DNA of 64,000 nt, taken from the NCBI GenBank assembly GCA_030803735.1, contig JAURUC010000001.1, positions 710,501 to 774,500 on the forward strand, given 5' to 3'. Source of the stretch: Actinopolyspora lacussalsi (lineage in GTDB: Bacteria > Actinomycetota > Actinomycetes > Mycobacteriales > Pseudonocardiaceae). Positions 36,816 through 48,119 of the stretch are shown here, one piece after another (position 1 is the stretch's first letter; each line of letters begins with the position of its first letter). The notes under the pieces were generated by a model. The model did not search any database. It had not been told where the DNA came from and worked only from the letters and a program-made list of their open reading frames with translations. Position numbers and translations under genes: made by a program.

Positions 36816-37412
36816 TCACACCCCGCCGCCGCGGTGGCGGCGTACGCTCTCCTCCACCAGATCCAGCACCGGGTCCATGTCGTCAGCGGGAAACCCCATG
36901 GCCAGGTGCGAGACGAGTCCTTCCAGCACCAGCTCCAGGTACGCGGTGAGCACGTCCACATCGACGTCGTCGCGCAGATTGCCCGAGCGGTGCTGCCGGT
37001 TGAGTCGTTCCCTGGTCGCGGCGGTGAGCTGTTCGGAGCGTTGTGCCCACCTGCCGCGGAACTCCTCGTCGGTCCGCAGCCTGCGGGACACCTCCAGCCG
37101 GGTGCCCAGCCAGTCCGCGCCGGGAACACTTCCGCTGCCGTGCGGATCGGAAAGCAGGTCGCGCATCACTTGCACCAGCCCCTGCTCGGCCACGACGTCG
37201 GCCATCCGGCCCGCGTCGTCCTCGGCCAGCGCCAGGAACAGCGACTCCTTGTCCTTGAAGTGGTGAAAGATCGCGCCGCGGGAGAGCCCGGTGGCTTCTT
37301 CGAGTCTGCGCACGGTCGCACCTTCGTAGCCGTACCTGGCGAAACAGGCACGGGCGCCGTCCAGAATCTGACGGCGTCGCGCCTGCAGGTGGTCCGAGCT
37401 CACGCGGGGCAT
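36816..37412 (-). CDS. acnR: TetR-family aconitase repressor AcnR
   Basis: A 198-residue TetR regulator. The N-terminus RRRQILDGARACFARYGYEG and ATVRRLEEATGLSRGAIFHH plus FKDKESLFLALAEDDAGRMA match mycobacterial and corynebacterial AcnR closely, as do GLVQVMRDLLSDP and LEVSRRLRTDEEFRGRW in the ligand domain. AcnR represses the aconitase gene and senses citrate/Mg in corynebacteria. The start at ATG 37412 is set by this similarity; the frame is open to 37673. A site matching the known AcnR operator consensus lies upstream of acnA at 45740-45755. Unusually, egtABCD lies between regulator and target. Confidence 0.88.
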   Translation of the reverse strand: MPRVSSDHLQARRRQILDGARACFARYGYEGATVRRLEEATGLSRGAIFHHFKDKESLFLALAEDDAGRMADVVAEQGLVQVMRDLLSDPHGSGSVPGADWLGTRLEVSRRLRTDEEFRGRWAQRSEQLTAATRERLNRQHRSGNLRDDVDVDVLTAYLELVLEGLVSHLAMGFPADDMDPVLDLVEESVRRHRGGGV

Positions 37413-37449
37413 GGACTGATCGTCGCAGCTCGCCGGTGTTCTCGCAATC

Positions 37450-37503
37450 CGTACGTACGTTTTGTGAACTCGCCTGCCCACGCTACGGCTTGCCTGCCCA
37501 CGC
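37450..37503. promoter_or_regulatory. Palindrome and direct repeat between acnR and egtA
   Basis: The perfect palindrome CGTACGTACG (37450-37459) is followed by a 12-base direct repeat, GCCTGCCCACGC, at 37472-37483 and 37492-37503 (20-base period, two helical turns). They lie in the divergent region of acnR and egtA and could be regulator sites for either gene. Confidence 0.45.
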
Positions 37504-37615
37504 GGCGGAACGCGGGGTTTCATAGCAGTCGCCGCTCGCGGACCGCAAGTGGTGCGTATCCCCTCGAGCGACGGTAATGTCAACGTGAACACCAGAACAC
37601 AGGCGGTGATGGAAC

Positions 37616-38920
37616 GTGGCCATGCCCATCGATCGGGATGATCCCGTCGACCCGGCGGTCCACGAGGTACCAAAGTCGCGCTTGCGGAGCCGTGCCGACG
37701 CGGAGGCTTACGTTGCCTCGGTGTGTTTCAAACACGGCCCACCCCGCTTGCTCGGCATCGAACTCGAATGGACCGTCCACCATGCCGAAAATCCCCGAAA
37801 GCCTCTGGAGCCCGAACGCCTCAGACAGGCACTCGGATCCCACACTCCCAGTTCACTGGCCCCGGAAAGCCCGAACGACGGACTGCCGAACGGATCGGCA
37901 CTGACTCTCGAACCGGGCGGCCAGATCGAAATCTCCAGTGCCGCGCACGAATCGATGAGCGCACTGCTGGAATCACTGACAGGCGACATCGCCTACGTCC
38001 GCGAACTGTGCGCCCGCGCCGGCCTGGTGCTCGGCGCTCGCGGTATCGATCCCTGGCGCCCACCGCGTCGACTGCTCCCGGTGGCGCGTTACGCGGCCAT
38101 GGAGCACGCGTTCGACCGCATCGGAAGTGGTGGCAAGCGGATGATGTGCAGCACAGCCGGCATTCAGGTGTGCCTGGACATCGGCGAGCGGGACCGCCTC
38201 GGAACGCGCTGGGCGGCGCTGCACGCCCTCGGCCCGGTCCTGACCGCGACGTTCGCCAATTCGTCCACCGTGCTGGGAGGCGACACCGGATGGGCCTCGG
38301 CCCGGGCACGGTCCCTGCTGCACACCGATCCACCCCGCACGCGCCCCGCGCCGATCACAGCGGATCCGGCCGCGGACTGGGCACGGCACGTGTTGGACGT
38401 TCCGGTGGTGTGCCTGCGACGCGACAACGGCGACTGGACAGCTCCGAACGGGATCAGCTTCGCCGAATGGATCGGTGGTTCACTCGAAGAGGCCCCCACA
38501 CGTGACGACCTCGACTATCACCTGACCACCATGTTCTCCCCCGTACGTCCCCGCGGCTACTTCGAGGTGCGCTACATCGACGCGCAGGAGGGGGACGAGT
38601 GGATGCTGCCCGTCGCTGCTCTGATCGCCCTGTTCCGCAGCGAGACCGCCGTGGACAAGGTTATCGAGGAGACCGCCGCGGTCGCTGACAGCTGGGTGGA
38701 CGCCGCGCGCCACGGACTCGCCGATCCCGAACTCGCCCGGGCGGCCGAGGCCGTTTTCGACCTGGCCTGTCGTTGTTTGGAAGCTCTTCCCGACAGTCCC
38801 GCCGGACTGGCCGAGCGGGTGGCCGAAACCGTACGACGGCGCCTCGAAACAGCCCGTGCGGCGAACGAGCCATCCACCACAGGAGGACGACGTGAGCACC
38901 ATCGGCCCCGAATCGGCTGA
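37616..38920 (+). CDS. egtA: Glutamate–cysteine ligase EgtA
   Basis: A 434-residue enzyme of the GCS2-like glutamate–cysteine ligase family. Key segments are LLGIELEWTVHH (substrate and metal-binding Glu residues), LEPGGQIEISSAAHESMSAL and RGYFEVRYIDAQEGDEWMLP near the C-terminal part. It makes gamma-glutamylcysteine, the sulfur donor for EgtB in ergothioneine synthesis. The start is GTG 37616. The gene heads the egtABCD operon, overlaps egtB by 29 bases, and is divergent from acnR. Confidence 0.93.
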   Translation: MAMPIDRDDPVDPAVHEVPKSRLRSRADAEAYVASVCFKHGPPRLLGIELEWTVHHAENPRKPLEPERLRQALGSHTPSSLAPESPNDGLPNGSALTLEPGGQIEISSAAHESMSALLESLTGDIAYVRELCARAGLVLGARGIDPWRPPRRLLPVARYAAMEHAFDRIGSGGKRMMCSTAGIQVCLDIGERDRLGTRWAALHALGPVLTATFANSSTVLGGDTGWASARARSLLHTDPPRTRPAPITADPAADWARHVLDVPVVCLRRDNGDWTAPNGISFAEWIGGSLEEAPTRDDLDYHLTTMFSPVRPRGYFEVRYIDAQEGDEWMLPVAALIALFRSETAVDKVIEETAAVADSWVDAARHGLADPELARAAEAVFDLACRCLEALPDSPAGLAERVAETVRRRLETARAANEPSTTGGRREHHRPRIG

Positions 38921-40238
38921 ACTTACCCCGGACGACCTCAAGAACCGCGTCGCCGTTGAGCTGGAGCGAACCAGGCAGCGCAGCATCGCCCTCACCGACG
39001 CGGTCGACGACGACGATCTCGTCGCGCAGCACTCCCCGCTGATGTCGCCACTGGTCTGGGACCTGGCCCACGTCGGCAGTCAGGAGGAGCTCTGGCTGGT
39101 GCGGGACGTCGGTGGCCGCTCCGCACTGCGACCGGACATCGACGATCTCTACGACGCCTTCCAGCACTCGCGGTGTGACCGCCCCGAACTGCCACTGCTC
39201 GGTCCCGACGAGTCACGCGACTACATCGCCACCGTCCGCGACAAGGCCCAGGACGTGCTGCACCGGGTGCGGCTGGACGGCAGGCCTCTGGTGGAGCGGG
39301 CCTTCGCGTTCGGAATGATCGTGCAGCACGAGCAGCAGCACGACGAGACCATGCTGGCCACTCACCAGTTACGACGCGGCGATCCCGTGCTGCACGCTCC
39401 GGATCCGCCCTCGGTGGCCGAAACCCCGCTGCCGTCGACGGAAGTGTTCGTCCCGGCGGGCACCTTCACGATGGGAACATCCAGCGAGCCCTGGGCACTG
39501 GACAACGAACGCCCCGCTCACCCCGTGCACGTGCCCGACTTCCGCATCGACGCCCACCCGGTCACCAACGCGGACTTCTTCCGCTTCATCGAAAGTGGCG
39601 GGTACCAGCACCCCCGCTGGTGGAGCGAGGAGGGGTGGCGACACCGCGAACACGCACGACTGAGCGCCCCGCTGTTCTGGCGGCGCAGCGGTGACACCTG
39701 GTGGCGCCGCAGGTTCGGCAGGATAGAACCGGTTCCCCCCGAGGAACCGGTGGTGCACGTCAGCTTTCACGAGGCGCAGGCCTACGCGAACTGGGCGGGC
39801 AAACGTCTTCCCACCGAAGCGGAATGGGAGAAGGCGGCGCGGTTCGACCCCACCACGGGGAGCTCCATGCGCTATCCGTGGGGCGACCGCGAACCCACTC
39901 CCGAACTGGCCAACCTCGGCCAGCGGCACCTGCGTCCCGCTCCGGCCGGTGCCTATGCCGCCGGACGCTCGCCGTGCGGCGCCGGACAGCTGATCGGTGA
40001 CGTCTGGGAGTGGACGTCCTCCGATTTCGCCGCTTACCCGGGTTTCGAGGCCTTTCCCTACCGCGAGTACTCGGAAGTCTTCTTCGGTACCTCGCAGAAG
40101 GTGCTGCGGGGAGGATCGTTCGGCACCGACGCCGCGGCCTGCAGGGCCACCTTCCGCAACTGGGACTTCCCGGTTCGTCGGCAGATCTTCGCCGGATTCC
40201 GTTGTGCACGCACCCCATCGCGGGACGAACTCGACTGA
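38892..40238 (+). CDS. egtB: Hercynylcysteine sulfoxide synthase EgtB
   Basis: A 448-residue protein with an N-terminal DinB-like domain and a C-terminal formylglycine-generating (FGE-sulfatase) domain. The HX3HXE iron ligands are in VQHEQQHDETML at about residues 146-152. The FGE domain includes FVPAGTFTMGTSSEPWALDN, AYANWAGKRLPTEAEWEKAA and VLRGGSFGTDAAACRATFRN. It joins gamma-glutamylcysteine to trimethylhistidine (hercynine) using O2. The GTG start follows AGGAGGA. Its position between egtA and egtC in a tight operon makes the assignment certain. Confidence 0.96.
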   Translation: MSTIGPESAELTPDDLKNRVAVELERTRQRSIALTDAVDDDDLVAQHSPLMSPLVWDLAHVGSQEELWLVRDVGGRSALRPDIDDLYDAFQHSRCDRPELPLLGPDESRDYIATVRDKAQDVLHRVRLDGRPLVERAFAFGMIVQHEQQHDETMLATHQLRRGDPVLHAPDPPSVAETPLPSTEVFVPAGTFTMGTSSEPWALDNERPAHPVHVPDFRIDAHPVTNADFFRFIESGGYQHPRWWSEEGWRHREHARLSAPLFWRRSGDTWWRRRFGRIEPVPPEEPVVHVSFHEAQAYANWAGKRLPTEAEWEKAARFDPTTGSSMRYPWGDREPTPELANLGQRHLRPAPAGAYAAGRSPCGAGQLIGDVWEWTSSDFAAYPGFEAFPYREYSEVFFGTSQKVLRGGSFGTDAAACRATFRNWDFPVRRQIFAGFRCARTPSRDELD

Positions 40239-40250
40239 GCGGACGTGGCC

Positions 40251-41075
40251 ATGTGCAGACATGTCGGTTATCTGGGGCCGTCGGTGCGGTTGGACGAGCT
40301 GCTGCTGCGTCCGTCCCACTGCCTGCTCGAACAAACCTGGGCGCCGAACGACATGCGCCGAGGTGGGACGATCAACGTGGACGGTTTCGGCGTCGGCTGG
40401 TATGGCGCCGAACGCGTCGAGCCCAGCAGATACCGCGCGGCCGGGCCGATGTGGGCGGACGAGAACTTCGCCGCGCTGGCCCCCGAGGTGTCGGCGGACG
40501 CCCTCGTCGGCGCGATTCGTTCCGCCACCAGATCGACTTCGGCCGAGCGGACGGCCTGCGCCCCGTTCCAATCGGGGCGTTGGCTGTTCAGCCACAACGG
40601 ATCCGTGCCCGGCTGGCCGGACTCGCTGGCCGAACTGGCCGAAAAGCTCGACCCGGTGCGGTTGCTGGCATCGGAAGCACCGGTGGACTCCGCGGCCGTC
40701 TGGGCGCTGTTGTCGCAACGGCTCTCCGATGGGCAAGCCCCCGCCGACGCGGTGCGCGACACGCTGGTCGAAGTGGTCCGTGCCGTTCCCGACGCACGGA
40801 TGAACATGCTGTTGTCCGACGGGAATCTGTTGATCGCCACCACCTGGACGCACTCGCTGTCGGTGTGCCGGACCGACAGCGCGGTGGTCATCGCGTCCGA
40901 ACCCTTCGAACTACCAGCCGCCGCACGGGGGCACCGCGGTGGTTCGGCCACGGCGGACTCGCCGTGGCACGCCGTGCCGGACGGCCACCTCGTCGTCGCC
41001 GACCGCGAGGAGACCAGTCTGACCCCGTTGCCGGACATCGAACTACGAGACAACCCGACCTCCGAGAGCAGGTAA
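40251..41075 (+). CDS. egtC: Amidohydrolase EgtC (class II glutamine amidotransferase fold)
   Basis: A 274-residue Ntn-hydrolase. The start is placed at ATG 40251 because Cys2 (MCRHVGYLGPS) must become the N-terminal nucleophile after Met removal; the GTG at 40245 would add two residues before it. Further family motifs are NVDGFGVGWYG, IRSATRSTSAERTACAPF and WLFSHNGSVPGW. The enzyme removes glutamate from gamma-glutamyl-hercynylcysteine sulfoxide. The gap to egtB is 12 bases and to egtD only four, so the genes form one operon. Confidence 0.94.
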   Translation: MCRHVGYLGPSVRLDELLLRPSHCLLEQTWAPNDMRRGGTINVDGFGVGWYGAERVEPSRYRAAGPMWADENFAALAPEVSADALVGAIRSATRSTSAERTACAPFQSGRWLFSHNGSVPGWPDSLAELAEKLDPVRLLASEAPVDSAAVWALLSQRLSDGQAPADAVRDTLVEVVRAVPDARMNMLLSDGNLLIATTWTHSLSVCRTDSAVVIASEPFELPAAARGHRGGSATADSPWHAVPDGHLVVADREETSLTPLPDIELRDNPTSESR

Positions 41076-41079
41076 CCGG

Positions 41080-42051
41080 ATGCGCCCCGTCGAACTGATC
41101 AACCACCGTTCCGAGGCCGACGTGGCGCGTGAACTACGCGCCGACGCCAGGGGCGGACTCACCGCCGAGCCGAAACGCCTGCCACCCAAGTGGTTCTACG
41201 ACGCCCACGGCAGTGAGCTCTTCGAGCGCATCACCGAACTTCCCGAGTACTACCAGACCAGGGCCGAGTACGAGATTCTCGAGACACACGCACTGGACAT
41301 CGTGGAGCGCACGGGCTTGGACACGCTCGTCGAGCTCGGTTCCGGATCCTCCTACAAGACCAGACTGCTGCTCGACGCGATGCGCAAGAACGAGACGCTG
41401 CGTCGCTTCGTTCCACTCGACGTGTCGGCCTCCGCCCTGCGTGGCGCGCTCGAAGCCATCGCGGCGGACTACCCGGAACCGGCGCTGTACGGGATCGTGG
41501 GGGACTTCGACACCGCACTGGCCGCACTGCCCGAGGAGGGGACGCGGTTGGTGGCGTTGCTCGGCGGGACGATCGGCAACATGCGTCACCACCAGCGGGT
41601 GCGATTCCTGCGCACCGTTCGGGAGGCGTTGTCGACGGGGGAGTGGCTGTTGCTCGGCACCGATCTCGTCAAGGACCCCGCACGGTTGCGGCGTGCCTAC
41701 GACGACAGCGCCGGAATCACCGCCGAGTTCAACCGCAACGTGTTGCGCGTGCTCAATCGTGAGCTCGACGCGGACTTCCCGGTGAACGAGTTCGAGCACC
41801 TCGCCGACTGGAACGAGGAACGGGAACGGATCGAGATCGGACTGCGCGCTCCCCGCCCCATGCGGGTGCGGCTGGCCGAACTGGATTCCACGATCGAGCT
41901 GGCCGCCGGTGAAGTGCTCGAGACCGAGATCTCGGCGAAGTTCCGGAGGGAACGTGTCGACTCCGAACTGGCCGAAGCGGGGTTCGAACCGGTCGAGTGG
42001 TGGACCGATCGGGCCGGGGACTTCGCGGTGTCGTTGGCCCGCGTCCGTTGA
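41080..42051 (+). CDS. egtD: Histidine N-alpha-methyltransferase EgtD
   Basis: A 323-residue SAM-dependent methyltransferase. KWFYDAHGSELFERITELPE, then YYQTRAEYEIL, is the signature N-terminal motif; the SAM site begins VELGSGSSYKTRLLL; LLGGTIGNMRHH and GEWLLLGTDLVKDPARLRRA, then YDDSAGITAEFNRNVLRVLN, complete the family pattern. It trimethylates histidine to hercynine, the first step of ergothioneine synthesis. The last gene of the cluster; no egtE (the PLP C–S lyase) follows, so the final step must be done by a gene elsewhere. Confidence 0.96.
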   Translation: MRPVELINHRSEADVARELRADARGGLTAEPKRLPPKWFYDAHGSELFERITELPEYYQTRAEYEILETHALDIVERTGLDTLVELGSGSSYKTRLLLDAMRKNETLRRFVPLDVSASALRGALEAIAADYPEPALYGIVGDFDTALAALPEEGTRLVALLGGTIGNMRHHQRVRFLRTVREALSTGEWLLLGTDLVKDPARLRRAYDDSAGITAEFNRNVLRVLNRELDADFPVNEFEHLADWNEERERIEIGLRAPRPMRVRLAELDSTIELAAGEVLETEISAKFRRERVDSELAEAGFEPVEWWTDRAGDFAVSLARVR

Positions 42052-42102
42052 GGACGTCGTCCTCGCGGGTCCCGTGCTCTCATATCGTGATCGAGCACGA
42101 TT

Positions 42103-42399
42103 TCACTCGGCCGGTCGGTCCGGTGCGTCGGAACCGTGTGACAGACCGGGAACGATAGTCGTTGCCGCTTCCCGCGGTGACGCGGTGAGCATCAGGCACG
42201 GCAGACATGGCATGCCCGCCGGTCGGTCCGCCGTCTCGGCCACCGTGTCCGGGATGCGCAGTCCACAGTGGGTTGCCCAGTGCTCCGGGAGCTCGCCGTG
42301 CTCCGTCGCGTCATCGTCGTCGAGGGTGCAGAGATGGACCTGTCGCTGCGATTCACCAACGAGCCCCGCCCGGTACCGGACGGCTATCGTTCTGCTCAT
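42103..42399 (-). CDS. Small Zn-knuckle-like protein
   Basis: A 98-residue protein with THCGLRI…MPCLPCLML, the same CG-x20-CxxC layout as the proteins at 25805-26053 and 42396-42617, and with QVHLCTLDDDDATEHGELPE near the N-terminus, where more His/Cys could help bind a metal. Its ATG overlaps the stop of the upstream gene by four bases (ATGA), so the two form a coupled pair. I do not recognise a characterised relative. It may be a zinc-binding adaptor; no XRE regulator is next to this pair, unlike the copy at 25.8 kb. Confidence 0.55.
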   Translation of the reverse strand: MSRTIAVRYRAGLVGESQRQVHLCTLDDDDATEHGELPEHWATHCGLRIPDTVAETADRPAGMPCLPCLMLTASPREAATTIVPGLSHGSDAPDRPAE

Positions 42400-42617
42400 G
42401 CGGTCGCTCCGACGCGTTCCTTGGCCACGTCCATGCACGCGTCGCAGGTGGGCCACAGCCAGTTGAGCTCGTTCGAGGCAGCCGCCACGACCCGCTTTCC
42501 GCACAACGTGTCGAGCCTTTCCCCCTCGTCGTGCTGCTTACCCCCGGGGAGCGGACCGGCGATGGCGTGCCGTTGTTTCTCGGCGGGTTGCCAGTGATGT
42601 TTGAGTTCACTTGTCAT
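42396..42617 (-). CDS. Small Zn-knuckle-like protein
   Basis: A 73-residue protein beginning MTSELKHHWQPAEKQRHAIA and containing TLCGKRVVAAASNELNWLWP, then TCDACMDVAKERVG. The CG-x20-CxxC pattern and the Trp-rich spacer match the protein at 25805-26053 (there SELDWFQAPTCSDC), so they look like paralogues. GGAGG precedes the ATG by seven bases. It is the first gene of a two-gene unit and lies downstream of the acnA terminator. Function is unknown. Confidence 0.6.
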   Translation of the reverse strand: MTSELKHHWQPAEKQRHAIAGPLPGGKQHDEGERLDTLCGKRVVAAASNELNWLWPTCDACMDVAKERVGATA

Positions 42618-42761
42618 GATCACACCTCCATGACGGGAGACGCACGAGCCCGTTGACGGTGATGCGCGCGGACGTATTCTGTGACCGTTTTCACCCGTCG
42701 GAATGAGTCGGGATTCCGAAGACGGAAACTCCCCGTGTGATCCTAATCCTTCTCGAAAGAA

Positions 42762-42803
42762 CTCGGCGCCGTGGTCCCGTCCGAACGGGACCACGGCGCC
42801 GAG
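42762..42803. terminator. 19-base-pair hairpin after acnA
   Basis: A perfect 19-base stem (42762-42780 with 42785-42803) and a 4-base CCGA loop lie just past the acnA stop (42822). Read on the minus strand it is followed by a TTCTTTCG stretch, so it is a good terminator for acnA. Confidence 0.85.
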
Positions 42804-42821
42804 GACGAACTCCGCGACCTG

Positions 42822-45629
<2,808 letters not shown>

Positions 45630-45739
45630 GTTCCACTCCATCTCGTGACGGGCGTGCGCAAGTTCGGGAACGGCACGGGTCCGGGGAAGTCTCGCGCACT
45701 TCGGTGTTCCGTGCGCGCGGACCCTTGCTTCAGCTTAAA

Positions 45740-45755
45740 CAGTACGCTTGTCCTG
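45740..45755 (-). promoter_or_regulatory. Candidate AcnR operator upstream of acnA
   Basis: On the minus strand this reads CAGGACAAGCGTACTG, which matches the corynebacterial AcnR consensus CAGNACnnnCGTACTG at every fixed position. It lies about 110 bases upstream of the acnA start, where it could overlap the promoter (a TACTGTTTAAGCT stretch adjoins it). The acnR gene is in the same window. Confidence 0.8.
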
Positions 45756-45904
45756 TATTCGTGCTCAAGGCAGGGTCAGGCGAAATCGAGCCCGAAATAT
45801 GCCCGTGCGCGTAATCCCGCGGTTTTTGCCCGGGCCAGTGGTGCGGTCGGCGAATCCCTTCGAGGTGTCCGGCGCGTTCGCGTCCGCCTCGAGGGCGTTC
45901 GGCC

Positions 45905-46033
45905 TCAGGAGTCGTCCTCCTTCTCGTCCTCGGTGCTGGGCAGTTCCGCGAGCTGGGCGCGCAACCTGCGGGACCACTCCAGGTCCCGGGCGAACGTCGC
46001 GTCGTAGTGGTCGACACCGTGAGGTGAATTCAT
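45905..46033 (-). CDS. Possible 42-residue peptide
   Basis: A short frame starting at ATG 46033, MNSPHGVDHYDATFARDLEW, then SRRLRAQLAELPSTEDEKED. It looks helical and protein-like, ending in acidic residues, and lies in the otherwise empty stretch between acnA and the alcohol dehydrogenase gene. There is no good ribosome site in front of it, so it may be a chance frame or a leaderless small protein. Confidence 0.3.
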   Translation of the reverse strand: MNSPHGVDHYDATFARDLEWSRRLRAQLAELPSTEDEKEDDS

Positions 46034-46324
46034 ATGGTCACTATTTCGATTCGTTTCGTGGCTGCTTTCGCTCTTGTGGCGGTGTGCCGCAGCTGTCCTT
46101 CTGACGCTACGTACACGTAGTGCCGGGTCGAGGTTACCGGCGCGGACTGGTGGGTAGACACCTGACGTGCGAATACTCATGGATGCGGTGTCGTACGAAG
46201 GATCTTTGCCGGCCGGGCGGCCACGGGACGGCCAACAGTGTTCCTCTTGCGCGTGCCGCGTTCGTCCGACGCCGTGGTGATCCGTGACGGCATCGACCTC
46301 TCGATGACGGAAGGTGGGTCGACA

Positions 46325-47458
46325 ATGAAGGCGGTCGTTTATCAGGAACCCTTCTCGGTGGAGATATCCGAGGTGGCTGATCCCCGCATCGAACACCCCA
46401 ATGACGTGCTCGTAAGAGTGACCTCCACCGCTATCTGCGGTTCGGACCTGCACATGTACGAGGGCCGCACCGCGGCCGAACCAGGCATCGTGTTCGGTCA
46501 CGAGAACATGGGAATCATCGAGGACATCGGCAGCGGCGTCACCTCCCTGCTGCGTGGTGACCGCGTGGTCATGCCGTTCAACGTCGCCTGCGGATTCTGC
46601 CGAAACTGCATGGAGGGCAACACGGCGTTCTGCCTCACGGTCAACCCCGGTTTCGCCGGCGGCGCCTACGGCTACGTGGCGATGGGGCCCTACACCGGCG
46701 GGCAGGCCGAGTACCTGCGCGTCCCGTTCGCCGACTTCAACTGTCTGAAACTGCCCGCCAACGGGGAACACGAGACCGACTTCGTGCTGTTGGCCGACAT
46801 CTTCCCGACCGGTTATCACGGCTGCGAACTGGCACAGGTCAGTCCCGGGGACAGCGTGGCGGTCTACGGTGCGGGACCCGTGGGGCTGATGGCTGCCTAC
46901 TCGGCCCTGCTGCGCGGCGCTTCCCGCGTGTTCGTGGTCGACCGCGTTCCCGAACGGCTCACCAAGGCCACCGAGATCGGTGCGATACCGGTGGACTTCA
47001 GCCGCGGTGATCCGGTCGAACTGATCAAGGACCAGACCGAGGGGGCCGGAGCCGACAAGGGAGTGGACGCCGTCGGCTATCAGGCACAGGTCGCCGACGC
47101 CTCCAGGGAGGAGCCCGCGACGGTGCTCAACTCGTTGATCGAGAGCGTCCGTCCGACGGGGCGGCTCGGTGTCCCCGGCCTCTACGTTCCGTCCGATCCC
47201 GGTGGCCCGACCGAGAACGCCAAGCACGGCATGCTCTCGGTCGAGATAGGTCGCATGTTCGAGAAGGGGCAGGTCATGGGGACCGGGCAGTGCAACGTCA
47301 AACGTTACAACCGTCAGTTGCGGGACTTGATCATCGCCGAGCGGGCGAAGCCCAGCTTCGTGGTCTCCCACGAGCTGTCGCTCTGGGAGGCTCCCGGGGC
47401 CTACACCAAGTTCGACCAGCGCGTCGAGGGCTACACCAAGGTCGTGCTGCACCCCTGA
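46325..47458 (+). CDS. Zinc-dependent alcohol dehydrogenase (formaldehyde-dehydrogenase-like)
   Basis: A 377-residue medium-chain dehydrogenase. The catalytic zinc site begins STAICGSDLHMYEG and GHENMG; the structural zinc cysteines are in NVACGFCRNCMEGNTAFC; the NAD site is VAVYGAGPVGLMAAYSALL. The overall pattern (RPTGRLGVPGLY, then KGQVMGTGQCNVKRYNRQL) is that of glutathione-independent formaldehyde dehydrogenase and related enzymes. The ATG 46325 follows GGAAGGTGGG. The substrate is not known; detoxification of an aldehyde is likely. It stands alone. Confidence 0.88.
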   Translation: MKAVVYQEPFSVEISEVADPRIEHPNDVLVRVTSTAICGSDLHMYEGRTAAEPGIVFGHENMGIIEDIGSGVTSLLRGDRVVMPFNVACGFCRNCMEGNTAFCLTVNPGFAGGAYGYVAMGPYTGGQAEYLRVPFADFNCLKLPANGEHETDFVLLADIFPTGYHGCELAQVSPGDSVAVYGAGPVGLMAAYSALLRGASRVFVVDRVPERLTKATEIGAIPVDFSRGDPVELIKDQTEGAGADKGVDAVGYQAQVADASREEPATVLNSLIESVRPTGRLGVPGLYVPSDPGGPTENAKHGMLSVEIGRMFEKGQVMGTGQCNVKRYNRQLRDLIIAERAKPSFVVSHELSLWEAPGAYTKFDQRVEGYTKVVLHP

Positions 47459-47735
47459 GTGACGCTCGCCCGTGACCCGTGTCGGGCCATCGCGCTCGGC
47501 ACGGGTCCGTTTCATGTCCGAGGGGTGAGTCTTCGACGAGTTCGCGTGGACCTCGCCCGGCCGGCCCGCCGTGGGCGGCCGGGGCGTCCTGACGGCGCCG
47601 ACCCGATGATTCCTACCGCGAAATCGTGTCGAAAACCGCGTTTGGCACCACACGTCGTGGCGATTTCGCGAGAATTCGACGGGGGCGCGGTAGGGGAGCG
47701 TTCCCGTCGGTAAGGCGACACCAGGAGAATCCACG

Positions 47736-48119
47736 TTGGACAACATCGGTGACTGGACCGAGGGCCGGCTACACTGGCACGCCTACGTCGAAGCGGACGG
47801 TTCCGCCGCTGAGCGCAGCGATCGGACGAAGCGGTTGTCACGCAGTCCGGATCGCGTGCTGCACACCCCCGACGACGCCGCCGAGTGGCTGGCCGAGATG
47901 ACCCGCGAACACGCTCAGCGGCGCCGAATACGGCTGCTCGGTGAACGCGCCTGGGCCGAACTCGCGGACGAGGACCAGCTCAGCCGTGACCTCGAGCGAG
48001 ACCTGGAATTGCTCTGCCACGGCCATTCGCTCTACACCGACGTGCCGCGTGAGACCGATCGGCTGCGGCTGCACGTCGAGGCGGTCGACAGCAGCGAGTG
48101 TCGTCTCACGTGCCGGTAG
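47736..48119 (+). CDS. Hypothetical protein
   Basis: A 127-residue soluble protein starting at TTG 47736, after AGGAGA. It begins MDNIGDWTEGRLHWHAYVEA and has a helical middle (WLAEMTREHAQRRRIRLLGE, then RAWAELADEDQLSRDLERDL) and a short C-terminus (SSECRLTCR). I recognise no domain. Codon bias is typical of this genome, which supports it as a real gene. It overlaps the start region of the methyltransferase gene by about 20 bases, so the two may be co-transcribed. Confidence 0.6.
   Translation: MDNIGDWTEGRLHWHAYVEADGSAAERSDRTKRLSRSPDRVLHTPDDAAEWLAEMTREHAQRRRIRLLGERAWAELADEDQLSRDLERDLELLCHGHSLYTDVPRETDRLRLHVEAVDSSECRLTCR

Noticed and set aside
37472..37503. Start of a CRISPR-like array
   Set aside because: Only two 12-base copies exist, with an 8-base gap and no further units or cas genes.
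42052..42102. egtE after egtD
   Set aside because: Only 50 bases separate egtD from the convergent small gene; no PLP-dependent C–S lyase is in the window.
45905..47746. Long minus-strand frame across the alcohol dehydrogenase gene
   Set aside because: It is antisense to a clear dehydrogenase; only its last 42 codons lie in free DNA and were noted as a weak candidate.
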